A stretch of DNA of 64,000 nt from positions 124,001-188,000 of the forward strand of contig NZ_JRKI01000018.1 of NCBI RefSeq assembly GCF_000935125.1, given 5' to 3'. This stretch comes from Streptomyces natalensis ATCC 27448. GTDB taxonomy: Bacteria; Actinomycetota; Actinomycetes; Streptomycetales; Streptomycetaceae. Of the stretch, positions 14,765-27,337 are shown piece by piece. A program made the position numbers and the translations under genes. Below the pieces are notes generated by a model. That model searched no databases, was not told the origin of the DNA, and saw only the letters and a program-made list of their open reading frames with translations. The first letter of the stretch is position 1. Each line of letters starts with the position of its first letter.

Positions 14765-15694
14765 ATGAGGCTCGTCTTCGCCGGTACCCCCGAGGTCGCC
14801 GTGCCCGCCCTCGATGCCCTGATCGCCTCGGACCGGCACGAGGTCGTGGCCGTGGTGACGCGTCCCGACGCGCCGGCCGGACGCGGCCGCAGGCTGGTCG
14901 CCAGCCCCGTCGCGGAGCGCGCCGAGGAGGCGGGCATCGAGGTCCTCAAGCCCGCCCGGCCGCGCGACGAGGACTTCCTGGCCCGGCTGCGGGAGATCGC
15001 CCCCGACTGCTGCCCGGTGGTCGCCTACGGCGCGCTGCTGCCCAAGGTCGCGCTCGACATCCCCGCCCAGGGCTGGGTCAATCTGCACTTCTCGCTGCTG
15101 CCCGCCTGGCGCGGCGCGGCGCCCGTCCAGCACGCCGTCCTCGCGGGCGACGAGGTGACCGGCGCCGCCACCTTCCAGATCGAGCAGGGCCTGGACTCCG
15201 GCCCGGTCTTCGGCGTGCTGACCGAGGAGATCCGGCCCACCGACACCAGCGGCGATCTGCTCACCCGGCTGGCGTTCGCGGGCGCCGGTCTGCTGACCGC
15301 CACCATGGACGGCATCGAGGACGGCACCCTGAAGGCCGTCCCGCAGCCGGCCGAGGGCATCACCCTCGCGCCGAAGATCGAGGTCGAGGACGCCAAGGTC
15401 GACTGGGCGGCGCCCGCCCTGCGCATCGACCGGCTCGTCCGGGCCTGTGCGCCCGCTCCTGGTGCCTGGACGGTCTTCCGCGGCGAACGGCTCAAGCTGA
15501 TGTCCGCCGCCCTGGTGGCCGACCGCGCCGACCTGGCCCCCGGCGCCCTCGACGTCACCAAGAAGGCGGTGTACGCCGGCACCGGCAGCCACGCCGTGGA
15601 ACTCCTGTGGGTCCAGCCGCAGGGCAAGAAGCCGATGAAGGCGGCCGACTGGGCCCGCGGGGTGCGCATCGAGGCGGGGGAGCGGGTGGGCTAG
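14765..15694 (+). CDS. fmt: Methionyl-tRNA formyltransferase
   Basis: Formylates initiator Met-tRNA using 10-formyltetrahydrofolate. The 309-residue protein opens with [15 protein letters not shown] and contains the catalytic/folate region [18 protein letters not shown]. The C-terminal OB-like tRNA-binding domain starts near residue 205. ATG 14765 is chosen as the family start. The frame is open upstream, but that part is not protein-like. It stands just ahead of rsmB, a usual pairing of translation genes. Confidence 0.96.
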   Translation: MRLVFAGTPEVAVPALDALIASDRHEVVAVVTRPDAPAGRGRRLVASPVAERAEEAGIEVLKPARPRDEDFLARLREIAPDCCPVVAYGALLPKVALDIPAQGWVNLHFSLLPAWRGAAPVQHAVLAGDEVTGAATFQIEQGLDSGPVFGVLTEEIRPTDTSGDLLTRLAFAGAGLLTATMDGIEDGTLKAVPQPAEGITLAPKIEVEDAKVDWAAPALRIDRLVRACAPAPGAWTVFRGERLKLMSAALVADRADLAPGALDVTKKAVYAGTGSHAVELLWVQPQGKKPMKAADWARGVRIEAGERVG

Positions 15695-15795
15695 GCCCGG
15701 GCCGACCGGGCCGACCGACCGGACCGGTCCAGGGCGGCTGACCTCGGGCGTAGGCTGGGGCCGGACCCTTTTTCCCGTATCCGGAGCACCTTTCT

Positions 15796-17235
15796 GTGAG
15801 CCAGCAGCCGCCTCGCCGTCACGGCACCCGTAAGCCCTACCGCCGCCCGCAGAAGGACCCGGTCCGGGTCCTCGCGTTCGAGGCGCTGCGGGCCGTCGAC
15901 GAACGGGACGCGTATGCGAATCTCGTGCTGCCGCCGTTGCTGCGCAAGGCGCGCGAGGGGGGCGATTTCGACGGCCGGGACGCGGCGCTGGCGACGGAGC
16001 TGGTGTACGGCTCGCTGCGTCGGCAGGGCACCTACGACGCGATCATCGCGCAGTGCGTGGACCGCCCGCTGCGCGAGGTCGACCCGCCGGTGCTGGACGT
16101 GCTGACCCTCGGTGCGCACCAGCTGCTCGGCACCCGCATCCCCACGCACGCCGCGGTCAGCGCGAGCGTCGAGCTGGCGCGGGTCGTCCTCGGCGACGGG
16201 CGGGCGAAGTTCGTCAACGCCGTGCTGCGCAAGGTGTCCGCGCACGACCTGGACGGCTGGCTCGAACGGGTCGCGCCGGACTACGACGAGGACCCCGAGG
16301 ACCACCTCGGTGTCGTCCACGCCCACCCGCGCTGGATCGTCTCGGCCCTGTGGGACGCGCTCGGCGGCGGCCGGGCCGGGATCGAGGACCTGCTGGAGGC
16401 GGACAACGAGCGGCCCGAGGTGACGCTGGTGGCGCGGCCCGGCCGGTCCACGGCCGAGGAGCTGCTGGCCGTTGTGGGCGAGGAGAGTGCGCTGCCGGGC
16501 CGCTGGTCGCCGTATGCGGTGCGGCTCGCGGAGGGCGGCGAGCCGGGCGCGCTGGACCCCGTACGCGAGGGGCGCGCCGGCGTCCAGGACGAGGGCAGCC
16601 AGCTGGTCGCGCTCGCGCTCGCCAACGCCCCGCTCGACGGCCCCGACCGCGTCTGGCTGGACGGCTGCGCGGGCCCCGGCGGCAAGGCGGCGCTGCTCGC
16701 CGCGCTGGCCGCCGAGCGCGGTGCCACGCTGCTCGCGTCCGAGAAGCAGCCGCACCGCGCCCGCCTGGTGGCCCGGGCGCTCGACGGCAACCCCGGCCCG
16801 TACCAGGTCATCGCCGCCGACGGCACCCGCCCCGCCTGGCGCGCCGGCGCCTTCGACCGCGTACTGGTCGACGTCCCCTGCACCGGCCTGGGCGCCCTGC
16901 GCCGCCGCCCCGAGGCCCGGTGGCGCCGCCGCCCGGAGGACCTGGACGGCTTCGCCCCCCTCCAGCGAGACCTCCTCCGCCAGGCCCTGACGGCCGTCCG
17001 CCCGGGCGGCGTCGTCGGCTATGCCACCTGCTCCCCCCACCTCGCCGAGACCCGCGCCGTGGTGGACGACGTCCTCAAGGGCCGCGGTGGCCCGGCCCCG
17101 CAGGCGGAACTTCTCGACGCCCGCCCCTTGATGCCCGGCGTCCCGGCCCTCGGCGACGGCCCGGACGTCCAGCTGTGGCCGCATCTGCACGGCACGGATG
17201 CGATGTATCTGGCGCTGCTGCGGCGGGTGGGCTGA
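15796..17235 (+). CDS. rsmB: 16S rRNA (cytosine-967-C5)-methyltransferase
   Basis: Methylates C967 of 16S rRNA with SAM. The 479-residue protein has an N-terminal NusB-like all-helical domain (about residues 20-160, ALATELVYGSLRRQGTYD). The Rossmann methyltransferase domain follows, with SAM motif DGCAGPGGKAALLAAL, the DVPCTGLGALRRRPEARW catalytic motif IV and the YATCSPH motif VI cysteine. It starts with GTG. A 100-bp gap after fmt includes short CCGACC repeats but no clear terminator, so the two may be co-transcribed. Confidence 0.95.
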   Translation: MSQQPPRRHGTRKPYRRPQKDPVRVLAFEALRAVDERDAYANLVLPPLLRKAREGGDFDGRDAALATELVYGSLRRQGTYDAIIAQCVDRPLREVDPPVLDVLTLGAHQLLGTRIPTHAAVSASVELARVVLGDGRAKFVNAVLRKVSAHDLDGWLERVAPDYDEDPEDHLGVVHAHPRWIVSALWDALGGGRAGIEDLLEADNERPEVTLVARPGRSTAEELLAVVGEESALPGRWSPYAVRLAEGGEPGALDPVREGRAGVQDEGSQLVALALANAPLDGPDRVWLDGCAGPGGKAALLAALAAERGATLLASEKQPHRARLVARALDGNPGPYQVIAADGTRPAWRAGAFDRVLVDVPCTGLGALRRRPEARWRRRPEDLDGFAPLQRDLLRQALTAVRPGGVVGYATCSPHLAETRAVVDDVLKGRGGPAPQAELLDARPLMPGVPALGDGPDVQLWPHLHGTDAMYLALLRRVG

Positions 17236-19566
<2,331 letters not shown>

Positions 19567-19587
19567 GGCAGCCGCACGGCGCAGGTT

Positions 19588-19618
19588 CCGCCCCGGCCGG
19601 GGTTCCCGGCCGGGGCGG
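19588..19618 (+). terminator. Terminator after icd
   Basis: 14-bp perfect G/C stem (19588-19601 with 19605-19618), 3-nt loop, followed by TT. 22 nt after the icd stop. Confidence 0.85.
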
Positions 19619-19688
19619 TTCCGTGTGCGCACGGGCCCGCTGCCTGCCCGCCTCCGTCGCGCACCGGGCCGCAGTCCATACTGGTGGC

Positions 19689-20369
19689 ATGGCCTTGATC
19701 AACCCCAGCATCCTGTCCGCCGACTTCGCTCGCCTCGCCGAGGAGGCGAAGGCCGTCGAGGGCGCCGACTGGCTGCACGTCGACGTCATGGACAACCACT
19801 TCGTCCCGAACCTCACGCTCGGCGTGCCGGTCGTCGAGTCGCTGCGCAAGGCGACGGACACCCCGCTCGACCTGCATCTGATGATCGAGGACCCGGACCG
19901 CTGGGCGCCGCAGTACGTCGAGGCCGGGGCCGGGTCCGTGACCTTCCATGTGGAGGCCGCGGCGGCGCCCGTACGGCTGGCGCGGGAGATCCGGGCCAAG
20001 GGCGCGCGGGCGTCGATGGCGCTCAAGCCCGCCACCCCGATCGAGCCGTACGAGGATCTGCTGCCCGAGCTCGACATGCTGCTGATCATGACCGTGGAAC
20101 CGGGCTTCGGCGGCCAGGCGTTCCTGGACATCATGCTGCCCAAGATCCGCCGGACCCGTGAGCTGATCTCGAAGCACGGCCTTGAGCTGTGGCTCCAGGT
20201 CGACGGCGGGGTCTCCGAGGCCACCATCGAGCGGTGCGCGGAGGCGGGCGCCGATGTGTTCGTGGCGGGTTCGGCCGTCTACGGTGCGGACGATCCGGCC
20301 AAGGCGGTACGGGAACTGCGGGCGCAGGCCGAGGCGGCGACTCCGGCCGGCTGGGGCTGCGCGCACTGA
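19689..20369 (+). CDS. rpe: Ribulose-phosphate 3-epimerase
   Basis: Interconverts ribulose-5-phosphate and xylulose-5-phosphate in the pentose phosphate pathway. The 226-residue TIM barrel starts with [13 protein letters not shown]. It has the metal/catalytic residues in [15 protein letters not shown] and the [11 protein letters not shown] motif. The phosphate-binding parts are [12 protein letters not shown] and LQVDGGV, with FVAGSAVYG near the end. ATG 19689 is the family start; in-frame upstream sequence is not conserved. There is no Shine-Dalgarno close to it, and a CATACT element 7-12 nt upstream makes a leaderless transcript plausible. Confidence 0.96.
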   Translation: MALINPSILSADFARLAEEAKAVEGADWLHVDVMDNHFVPNLTLGVPVVESLRKATDTPLDLHLMIEDPDRWAPQYVEAGAGSVTFHVEAAAAPVRLAREIRAKGARASMALKPATPIEPYEDLLPELDMLLIMTVEPGFGGQAFLDIMLPKIRRTRELISKHGLELWLQVDGGVSEATIERCAEAGADVFVAGSAVYGADDPAKAVRELRAQAEAATPAGWGCAH

Positions 20370-20500
20370 GACGTGTGAGGCGTATGGGGCGGGCGGTCTG
20401 CCCTTGGGCGGACCGTGCCGTGGGTTGTCCGAGGCGCAACCGAGCGTTCATGGCCGTCGAGGCGGTCATGGTCCCCGTACACCTCCGGTTTCTGAAAGGA

Positions 20501-20529
20501 TGAGCAAAGACTCGATCAGATGCGCAAAA
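20501..20529 (+). promoter_or_regulatory. Direct repeats ahead of the SorC-type regulator gene
   Basis: TGAGCAAA (20501-20508) and TGCGCAAA (20521-20528) lie 20 bp apart, about two helical turns, just upstream of GTG 20542. They are candidate autoregulatory sites. Confidence 0.35.
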
Positions 20530-20541
20530 GGGGAGAATTTC

Positions 20542-21558
20542 GTGGTAGCCAGCCGCCCACAGTCCGGAATGGGCCCCGCCGAGCTGGTGCAGGCGGCGGC
20601 GATGGCCCGCCGCTTCTATCTTGAGGGCAAGTCCAAGATCCAGATCGCGGACGAGTTCGGCGTCAGCCGGTTCAAGGTCGCCCGCGTCCTGGAGACGGCC
20701 CTGGAGCGCGATCTCGTACGGATCGAGATCCGGGTGCCCTCCGAACTCGACGCCGAGCGCTCCGATGCGCTGCGGGCCCGCTACGGCCTGCGGCACGCCG
20801 TCGTCGTCGAGTCGCCCGCCGACGCCTCCGAGGACGCCGCGGATCCCGAGAACCTCGGCGAGGTCGCGGCCGACCTGCTGGGCGAGCTGGTTGCCGAGGG
20901 CGACGTCCTGGGCCTGGCCTGGGGCCGGTCCACCATCCATATGGCGGCCGCCCTGCACCGGCTCCCGCCGTGCACCGTCGTCCAGCTGACCGGCGTCTAC
21001 GACGCGGGCACCGCCGACCGCGGTTCGGTCGAGGCGGTCCGCCGCGCGGCCGATGTCTCCGGCGGCGAGGCGCACCCGATCTACGCCCCGATGCTGCTGC
21101 CCGACTCGGCGACCGCCGAGGCGCTGCGCCGCCAGACCGGCATCGCCCGCGCGTTCGAATACTTCGACAAGGTCACCGTCGCCTGCGTCTCCATCGGCTC
21201 CTGGGAGCCGGGCGTCTCGACCGTCTACGACATGCTCAGCGAGGAGGAGCGCGAGCACTACGCCTCGCTGGGCGCGGCCGCCGAGATGTCCGCGCACCTC
21301 TTCGACGCCGAGGGCCGCCGTATCGGCCGCGACCTGGGCGAACGCTGTATCACCGTGGAGGCGGACCGGCTGCGCCGGATCCCCGAGGTGGTGGCCATCG
21401 CCGGCGGCCGGCGCAAGGCCGCGGCGATCGGCGCGGTGCTGCGCTCCGGCCTGGTCACCAGCCTGGTGACGGACACCGCCGCCGCCGATCACCTGCTCCT
21501 GGAGACCGGCCCCGGCCCGCGCCCCGCCCTCGACCGGGCCGACCCCGACGGGGCCTGA
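20542..21558 (+). CDS. SorC/DeoR-type sugar-responsive transcriptional regulator
   Basis: The 338-residue protein has an N-terminal helix-turn-helix (about residues 10-55, YLEGKSKIQIADEFGVSRFKVARVLE). A SorC-family sugar-phosphate-binding domain follows (GLAWGRSTIHMAAALHRLP, a central VSIGSW loop, and VVAIAGGRRKAAAIGAVLRSG near the end). Proteins of this type bind phosphorylated sugars and tune sugar catabolic genes. Its position after rpe fits a pentose-phosphate signal, though no target is proven. GTG 20542 is chosen for its GGGGAG site at 6-7 nt. An in-frame ATG at 20500 would add 14 residues and has its AAGG abutting the codon. Confidence 0.88.
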   Translation: MVASRPQSGMGPAELVQAAAMARRFYLEGKSKIQIADEFGVSRFKVARVLETALERDLVRIEIRVPSELDAERSDALRARYGLRHAVVVESPADASEDAADPENLGEVAADLLGELVAEGDVLGLAWGRSTIHMAAALHRLPPCTVVQLTGVYDAGTADRGSVEAVRRAADVSGGEAHPIYAPMLLPDSATAEALRRQTGIARAFEYFDKVTVACVSIGSWEPGVSTVYDMLSEEEREHYASLGAAAEMSAHLFDAEGRRIGRDLGERCITVEADRLRRIPEVVAIAGGRRKAAAIGAVLRSGLVTSLVTDTAAADHLLLETGPGPRPALDRADPDGA

Positions 21559-21655
21559 CGGGGCTTCACCGGGCCCACCGCCGCCGCGCCGCCGCCCGCG
21601 CCGCCCGCCGGACACCGGCAGGCAGCGCGGGCGCGCCTGTGACAGCATCGGCGCC

Positions 21656-22102
21656 ATGGTGATCCCCTCCGCCCCGCGCCGGGCCGCGGCCCTCCTCGGT
21701 GCGCTGCTCGCCGGGCTGCTGCTGGTGCTCACCGGATGCTCCACGGGGGCGGGCCAGAAGGGGAGTTCACCGGGCGCGCGGGCGCCGGCCTCCCGTACGG
21801 CCGGCACACCCGGCTGGGCCAACGGCATGCCCGCGGTCGCCGCAGGCGCGCTGCCCGCCCAGGCGCGCGCCACCCTCCGGCGCATCGACGCCGGCGGGCC
21901 CTTCCCGTACCGCCAGGACGGGACCGTCTTCGGCAACCGCGAACGGCGGCTGCCCGCGCAGCCGCGCGGCTACTACCACGAGTACACGGTGCCCACCCCG
22001 GGCTCGCCGGACCGCGGCGCCCGCCGCCTGGTCACCGGCGACCACCGGGAGACGTACTACACCGACGATCACTACCGGACGTTCAGGGCGGTGCTGCGAT
22101 GA
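21656..22102 (+). CDS. RNase Sa/N1-type ribonuclease lipoprotein
   Basis: A 148-residue exported protein. The N-terminal signal ends in a lipobox (VLTGC, Cys near residue 28), so the product is predicted to be anchored outside the membrane or released. A linker precedes a guanyl-specific ribonuclease domain resembling RNase Sa. FPYRQDGTVFGNRERRLP is the substrate region, and the catalytic trio is present as Glu in YYHEYTV, Arg in RGARRLV and His in TDDHYRTF. It is followed with a 4-bp overlap by a barstar-like gene. This matches the barnase-barstar logic: a secreted nuclease with a cytoplasmic inhibitor. Confidence 0.85.
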   Translation: MVIPSAPRRAAALLGALLAGLLLVLTGCSTGAGQKGSSPGARAPASRTAGTPGWANGMPAVAAGALPAQARATLRRIDAGGPFPYRQDGTVFGNRERRLPAQPRGYYHEYTVPTPGSPDRGARRLVTGDHRETYYTDDHYRTFRAVLR

Positions 22103-22560
22103 GGACTGCGCAAGATGGCGGCGGACCGGTACCCCGGCCGCTGGCGGCCGTGCTCGACGGCAGTACGCCGCCGGGCGTGCTGACCTGGCCCGCGGACCGG
22201 CCGGTGGCCGATGCGCTGGCCGCGGCCCGGGACGCGGGGTGGAGCGGCGCGGCGCTCGACCTCGAAGGGGCCCTGGACAAGGCGGAGTTCATGGAACGCT
22301 GCGCCCGCGCGCTGCGGCTGCCGCAGTGGTTCGGCCGCAACTGGGACGCGCTCGCCGACTGTCTGACCGATCTGTCCTGGTGCCCCGCCGTGGGCGGCCG
22401 GCTGCTGGTCCTCACCGGCTGGCAGGGGTATGCGTCGGCGGTGCCCGAGGAGTGGAGCGTCTTCGAGGAGGTGCTCGCCGACGCGGTGGGCCACTGGCGC
22501 GGAACGGACACCGGACTCGTCGTGATCATGGCGCGCGGGGCGGCGCGGCGCGGCTCGTAG
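22099..22560 (+). CDS. Barstar-family ribonuclease inhibitor
   Basis: The 153-residue protein has a non-conserved N-terminal 45 residues. The barstar fold follows: ALDLEGALDKAEFMERCARAL, then LPQWFGRNWDALADCLTDL, the family signature whose acidic helix plugs the RNase active site, and a C-terminal LLVLTGWQGYA strand. There is no signal peptide, so it acts in the cytoplasm. ATG 22099 overlaps the RNase stop (ATGA), indicating coupled synthesis of toxin and protector. The inhibitor-target match is inferred from context. Confidence 0.87.
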   Translation: MRTAQDGGGPVPRPLAAVLDGSTPPGVLTWPADRPVADALAAARDAGWSGAALDLEGALDKAEFMERCARALRLPQWFGRNWDALADCLTDLSWCPAVGGRLLVLTGWQGYASAVPEEWSVFEEVLADAVGHWRGTDTGLVVIMARGAARRGS

Positions 22561-22655
22561 GAACGCCCAGGGGAGGCGGTCCGGCCCTCGTCGGAGTACA
22601 CCAAAAGGGAACGCCGGTTCGTCGCTTCACGTGGGGATGAGCGATGATGTCCTAG

Positions 22656-24176
<1,521 letters not shown>

Positions 24177-24186
24177 CGCCTCCGTC

Positions 24187-24223
24187 GAGCGGCCCCGCAC
24201 CCTTCAAGGGTGCGGGGCCGCTC
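24187..24223 (+). terminator. Terminator after guaB1
   Basis: 16-bp perfect stem (24187-24202 with 24208-24223) and a TTCAA loop, 10 nt after the guaB1 stop. Confidence 0.85.
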
Positions 24224-24278
24224 GCATGTCCGGGCCCGGCCGCCGTCCCGGGGGCGCGTCCACATGGTGGACGCCTTT

Positions 24279-24340
24279 ACGCAATGATCAACCGCGCTTC
24301 GGGGCGGTGCGCAACGATCCTCCGCGGTTGCGCAAGGAAC
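24279..24340 (+). promoter_or_regulatory. Phased GCAA operator array upstream of the permease
   Basis: Three related sites carry GCAA at 24281, 24311 and 24332, with context ACGCAATGATCA, GCGCAACGATCC and GCGCAAGGAAC. Spacings of 30 and 21 bp are close to whole helical turns. They lie 89, 59 and 38 bp upstream of the -10 element. The same distances recur upstream of the amidase gene (27338-27400). Lrp/AsnC oligomers typically bind such phased sites, and the neighbouring Lrp-type gene is the natural candidate. Confidence 0.6.
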
Positions 24341-24345
24341 CCGCA

Positions 24346-24375
24346 TTACGGCAGGTCAAGGCCGCCCCGTAAGGT
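24346..24375 (+). promoter_or_regulatory. Promoter of the permease-Lrp operon
   Basis: -35-like TTACGG (24346-24351), 18-bp spacer, -10-like TAAGGT (24370-24375). The spacer is identical except for one base to that of the amidase promoter at 27407-27436, which is the main reason to believe both. Confidence 0.55.
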
Positions 24376-24396
24376 CGTCGCCGTACGTGGAGTGGC

Positions 24397-24450
24397 GGGG
24401 ACCGCCTGCTCGGCGGTCTCCCCCCTTGCGGGCTGCTTCGGCATGCCCGC
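24397..24450 (+). promoter_or_regulatory. Two hairpins in the permease leader
   Basis: The predicted mRNA leader is about 240 nt. It contains a stem (24397-24406 with 24412-24423, one bulge) directly followed by a second (24428-24433 with 24445-24450). This could be an attenuator or a stability element. No known riboswitch was recognised. Confidence 0.35.
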
Positions 24451-24614
24451 GGTGCGAACCGCTGCCGGTCGCCGCCGTCCCTCTCCGTCCCGGGAATCCG
24501 TCACCTCCGCCAGGGGGACAGCGACCCGCCCGTACGGACCCGTCATCGGAATCCGTCGACGGAATCCCCGACCAGGATTCCGCAGCCGACCGGCAGCGAT
24601 AAAGGAGCCCCCCA

Positions 24615-26087
24615 GTGTTGGAGCACGGCGCCGCCCCGCCCGCAGCGGACAGCGACACCCGACCGCCCACCCCCGCCGGTCTCGGCACCGGCGTGCTGCG
24701 CCGCAAGCCGGTCGAACGGCTGGTCGCCGAGGGCGGCCAGGGCGAGGGCGGGACGCTGCGCCGCTCGATGGGCGTCTGGCAGCTGACCATGATCAGCATC
24801 GGCGCCACCCTCGGCACCGGCATCTTCGTCGTCCTGGGCCAGGCCGTCCCGGACGCCGGGCCCGCGGTCATCCTCTCCTTCGTCCTCGCCGGTATCACCG
24901 CGCTGTTCTCCGCGCTGTCCTACGCGGAGCTGGCCGGCACCATCCCGGTCTCCGGCTCGTCGTACTCCTACGCCTACGCCACCCTGGGCGAGCTGATCGC
25001 CTGGGTCTGCGGCTGGTGTCTGATCCTGGAGTACGGGGTCTCGGTCGCGGCCGTGGCCGTCGGCTGGGGGCAGTATCTGAACGAACTGCTCAACGGCGTC
25101 TTCGGGTTCACCATCCCCGACGCGCTCTCCGCGCCGCCCGGTGACGGCGGCATCTTCAACCTCCCGGCGCTCCTGGTGGTCATGCTCGCCATGGTCTTCC
25201 TGCTGGGCGGCGCCAAGGAGAGCGCCCGCGCCAACACGATCATGGTGGCCGTCAAGATCGTCGCGCTGCTGCTGTTCTGCGGCGTCGCGCTCCAGGGCGT
25301 CCGCGCCGGGAACTACGCAAACTTCATGCCGCTGGGCATGACGGGCGTCAGCGCCGCGGGCGCCACCCTCTTCTTCTCCTACATCGGCTTCGACGCCGCC
25401 TCCACGGCCGGCGAGGAGGCCAAGAACCCGCAGCGCGATCTGCCGCGGGCGATCATGCTCTCGCTGATCATCGTCACCACGCTGTACTGCCTGGTCGCCG
25501 CGATCGCGGTCGGCGCGATGCCGTGGCAGAAGTTCAAGGGCTCGGAGGCCGCCCTGGCCGGGATCATGAAGGACGTCTCCGGACAGGACTTCTGGGCCGT
25601 GCTGCTCGCCCTCGGTGCGGTCGTCGCCATCGCCAGCGTCGTCCTGACCGTCCTGTACGGCCAGACCCGCATCCTGTTCGCGATGTCCCGGGACGGCCTG
25701 GTGCCCAAGGTCTTCTCCAAGGTGCACGCCAAGAGCGGCGCGCCCCGCGCCAACACCGTGATCGTCTCGCTGTTCTGCGGGGTGCTCGCCGCGGCGATCC
25801 CGCTGGGCCAGCTGGCCGACGCCACCAGCATCGGCACGCTCTTCGCCTTCGCACTGGTCAACGTGGCCGTCGTGGTGCTGCGCTACAAGCGCCCCGACAT
25901 GCCGCGCAGCTTCCGTACGCCACTCTCCCCGCTCTTCCCCGTCATCGGCTTCATCCTCTGCATCGGCATGATGGTCAGCCTCGACGTCGTGACCTGGATC
26001 GTCTTCGGGGTCTGGATGGCCGTCGGGCTTGTGGTCTACTTCGGTTACGGCAAGCGCCGCTCCCGATTGGCCCCGGCAGAGAAATGA
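24615..26087 (+). CDS. APC-superfamily amino-acid permease (cationic-amino-acid-transporter type)
   Basis: A 490-residue membrane protein with about 12 hydrophobic segments beginning near residue 57 (MISIGATLGTGIFVVLG, the APC TM1 glycine motif). The signature stretch ATLFFSYIGFDAASTAGEEAKNPQRDLP after TM7 is written here in part only: GFDAASTAGEEAKNP. That signature is typical of the YfnA/CAT branch, which moves amino acids, often basic ones, with protons. GTG 24615 follows an AAAGGAG site. It is co-transcribed with the Lrp regulator 10 nt downstream. With the davA/davB-like genes it likely imports the substrate of that pathway. Confidence 0.9.
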   Translation: MLEHGAAPPAADSDTRPPTPAGLGTGVLRRKPVERLVAEGGQGEGGTLRRSMGVWQLTMISIGATLGTGIFVVLGQAVPDAGPAVILSFVLAGITALFSALSYAELAGTIPVSGSSYSYAYATLGELIAWVCGWCLILEYGVSVAAVAVGWGQYLNELLNGVFGFTIPDALSAPPGDGGIFNLPALLVVMLAMVFLLGGAKESARANTIMVAVKIVALLLFCGVALQGVRAGNYANFMPLGMTGVSAAGATLFFSYIGFDAASTAGEEAKNPQRDLPRAIMLSLIIVTTLYCLVAAIAVGAMPWQKFKGSEAALAGIMKDVSGQDFWAVLLALGAVVAIASVVLTVLYGQTRILFAMSRDGLVPKVFSKVHAKSGAPRANTVIVSLFCGVLAAAIPLGQLADATSIGTLFAFALVNVAVVVLRYKRPDMPRSFRTPLSPLFPVIGFILCIGMMVSLDVVTWIVFGVWMAVGLVVYFGYGKRRSRLAPAEK

Positions 26088-26097
26088 TCCACCCGCA

Positions 26098-26553
26098 GTG
26101 CGACTGAACGATCTCGACGAACGCATCGTCCACGCCCTCGCCGAGGACGCCCGCCGCAGCTATGCCGACATCGGCCAGGAGGTCGGGCTCTCCGCCCCGG
26201 CCGTCAAACGGCGGGTGGACCGGCTGCGGGCCGAGGGGGCGATCACCGGATTCACCGTACGGGTCGATCCGGCCGCCCTCGGCTGGGAGACCGAGGGGTT
26301 CATCGAGCTCTACTGCAGCCGCAACACCTCGCCCGAGGCGATCCACCGCGGCCTGTCGCGCTACCCGGAAGTGGCGTCCGCCTCCACCGTCACCGGTGAC
26401 GCGGACGCCATCCTCCAGGTCTTCGCCGCCGATATGCGCCATTTCGAGCGCGTCCTGGAGAAGATCGCGGGCGAACCGTTCGTGGAGCGCACCAAATCGG
26501 TGCTGGTGCTCTCGCCGCTGCTGCGGCGGTTCGGGTCGGGGGCGCCGGGGTAG
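26098..26553 (+). CDS. Lrp/AsnC-family transcriptional regulator
   Basis: The 151-residue protein has an N-terminal helix-turn-helix (LNDLDERIVHALAEDARRSY, then VGLSAPAVKRRVDRL as recognition helix). The C-terminal RAM ligand domain (about residues 62-140) is a beta-alpha-beta fold with the usual G-D pair (STVTGDADAILQV). Such proteins bind amino acids and assemble as octamers on phased DNA sites. GTG 26098 starts 10 nt after the permease stop. Upstream read-through in frame belongs to the permease end. It is the best candidate to bind the GCAA arrays ahead of the permease and the amidase. Confidence 0.9.
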   Translation: MRLNDLDERIVHALAEDARRSYADIGQEVGLSAPAVKRRVDRLRAEGAITGFTVRVDPAALGWETEGFIELYCSRNTSPEAIHRGLSRYPEVASASTVTGDADAILQVFAADMRHFERVLEKIAGEPFVERTKSVLVLSPLLRRFGSGAPG

Positions 26554-26640
26554 GGGCGGCCTCCCCGGGCGGGCGCGACCCCCGAGGGCGGTTCCGCTCG
26601 GGCCGTCATGTCCGCCGGGAGCCGGGGCGCTGTGCCCCGG

Positions 26641-27292
26641 GTCCAGACGATGCGCAGCGCCGAGGTTCGTCACCGCCATCGGCCCGCTGCTCGTCGCCCG
26701 GGTCGCCGAGCAGGCGCCGGGGGTGGTGCTGCGTTTCCTCGGCGAGAGCCATATCGACGTGCCGATGCTGCGCGACGGCGCCGCGGACCTGGAGCTGGGC
26801 GTCATCGACAGCCGCGAGCCGGAGATCCGAACCCAGGAGCTGTTCACCGAACACGGAGTCGCGGTGGTGCGCGAGGGCCATCCGCTCACCACCGGCAAGC
26901 TCACCGCGCGCCGGTACGCCGACGCCCCGCATCTGAACTTCTCCCGCCGCGGACGGCTGACCGGCCCCATCGACGCGGCGCTCGCCGCCCGCGGACTGCG
27001 CCGCAAGGTGGTCGCCACCGTCCCGACCTTCGCCGCCGCGCTGATGATGATCCGCGACAGCGACGCCGTCGGCCTGGCCAACGAGCGCACCGCGGCCTCC
27101 ACCCTCCGCGCCCTGGGCCTGCGCACCCTGCCGGTCCCGCTCGACCTGCCGCCGATGACCATGGAGATGGCCTGGCACCCGCGCCAGGACGCCGACGCCG
27201 GACACCGCTGGCTGCGCGGGCTGGTGCGCGCGGTGCTGGCGGAGGCGGTGGGGGACCTGGCGGGGGAGAGGCCGGCGGGGCAGGGGGCATGA
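26641..27292 (+). pseudogene. LysR-family regulator remnant without its DNA-binding domain
   Basis: From about 26667 the sequence reads as the effector-binding half of a LysR-type regulator (FVTAIGPLLVARVAEQAPG, later DLELGVIDSREPE, FTEHGVAVVREGHPL, AHLNFSRRGRLTG-like and ALMMIRDSDAVGLA). No helix-turn-helix precedes it. The short upstream bit that fits the family (VQTMRSAEV, 26641-26667) is in a different frame, so a one-base shift near 26667 is likely. With 5' loss and a frameshift the gene is almost certainly dead. It sits between the Lrp gene and the divergence to davA, suggesting loss of a second regulator for this cluster. Confidence 0.75.
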
Positions 27293-27337
27293 GCCCCGCG
27301 GGCCCGCGGGTGCCCGCATGACGTCCCCGCCCGGCTC

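Noticed and set aside
21547..21566. Another stop-spanning repeat at the end of the SorC-type gene
   Set aside because: A 10-bp repeat (GACGGGGCCT/GACGGGGCTT) crosses the stop, but the unit is not a multiple of 3 and only two copies exist, so it was not counted with priA, davB and ribBA.
26608..27321. Functional LysR regulator
   Set aside because: No helix-turn-helix in any frame upstream, and the N-terminal remnant is frame-shifted relative to the effector domain.
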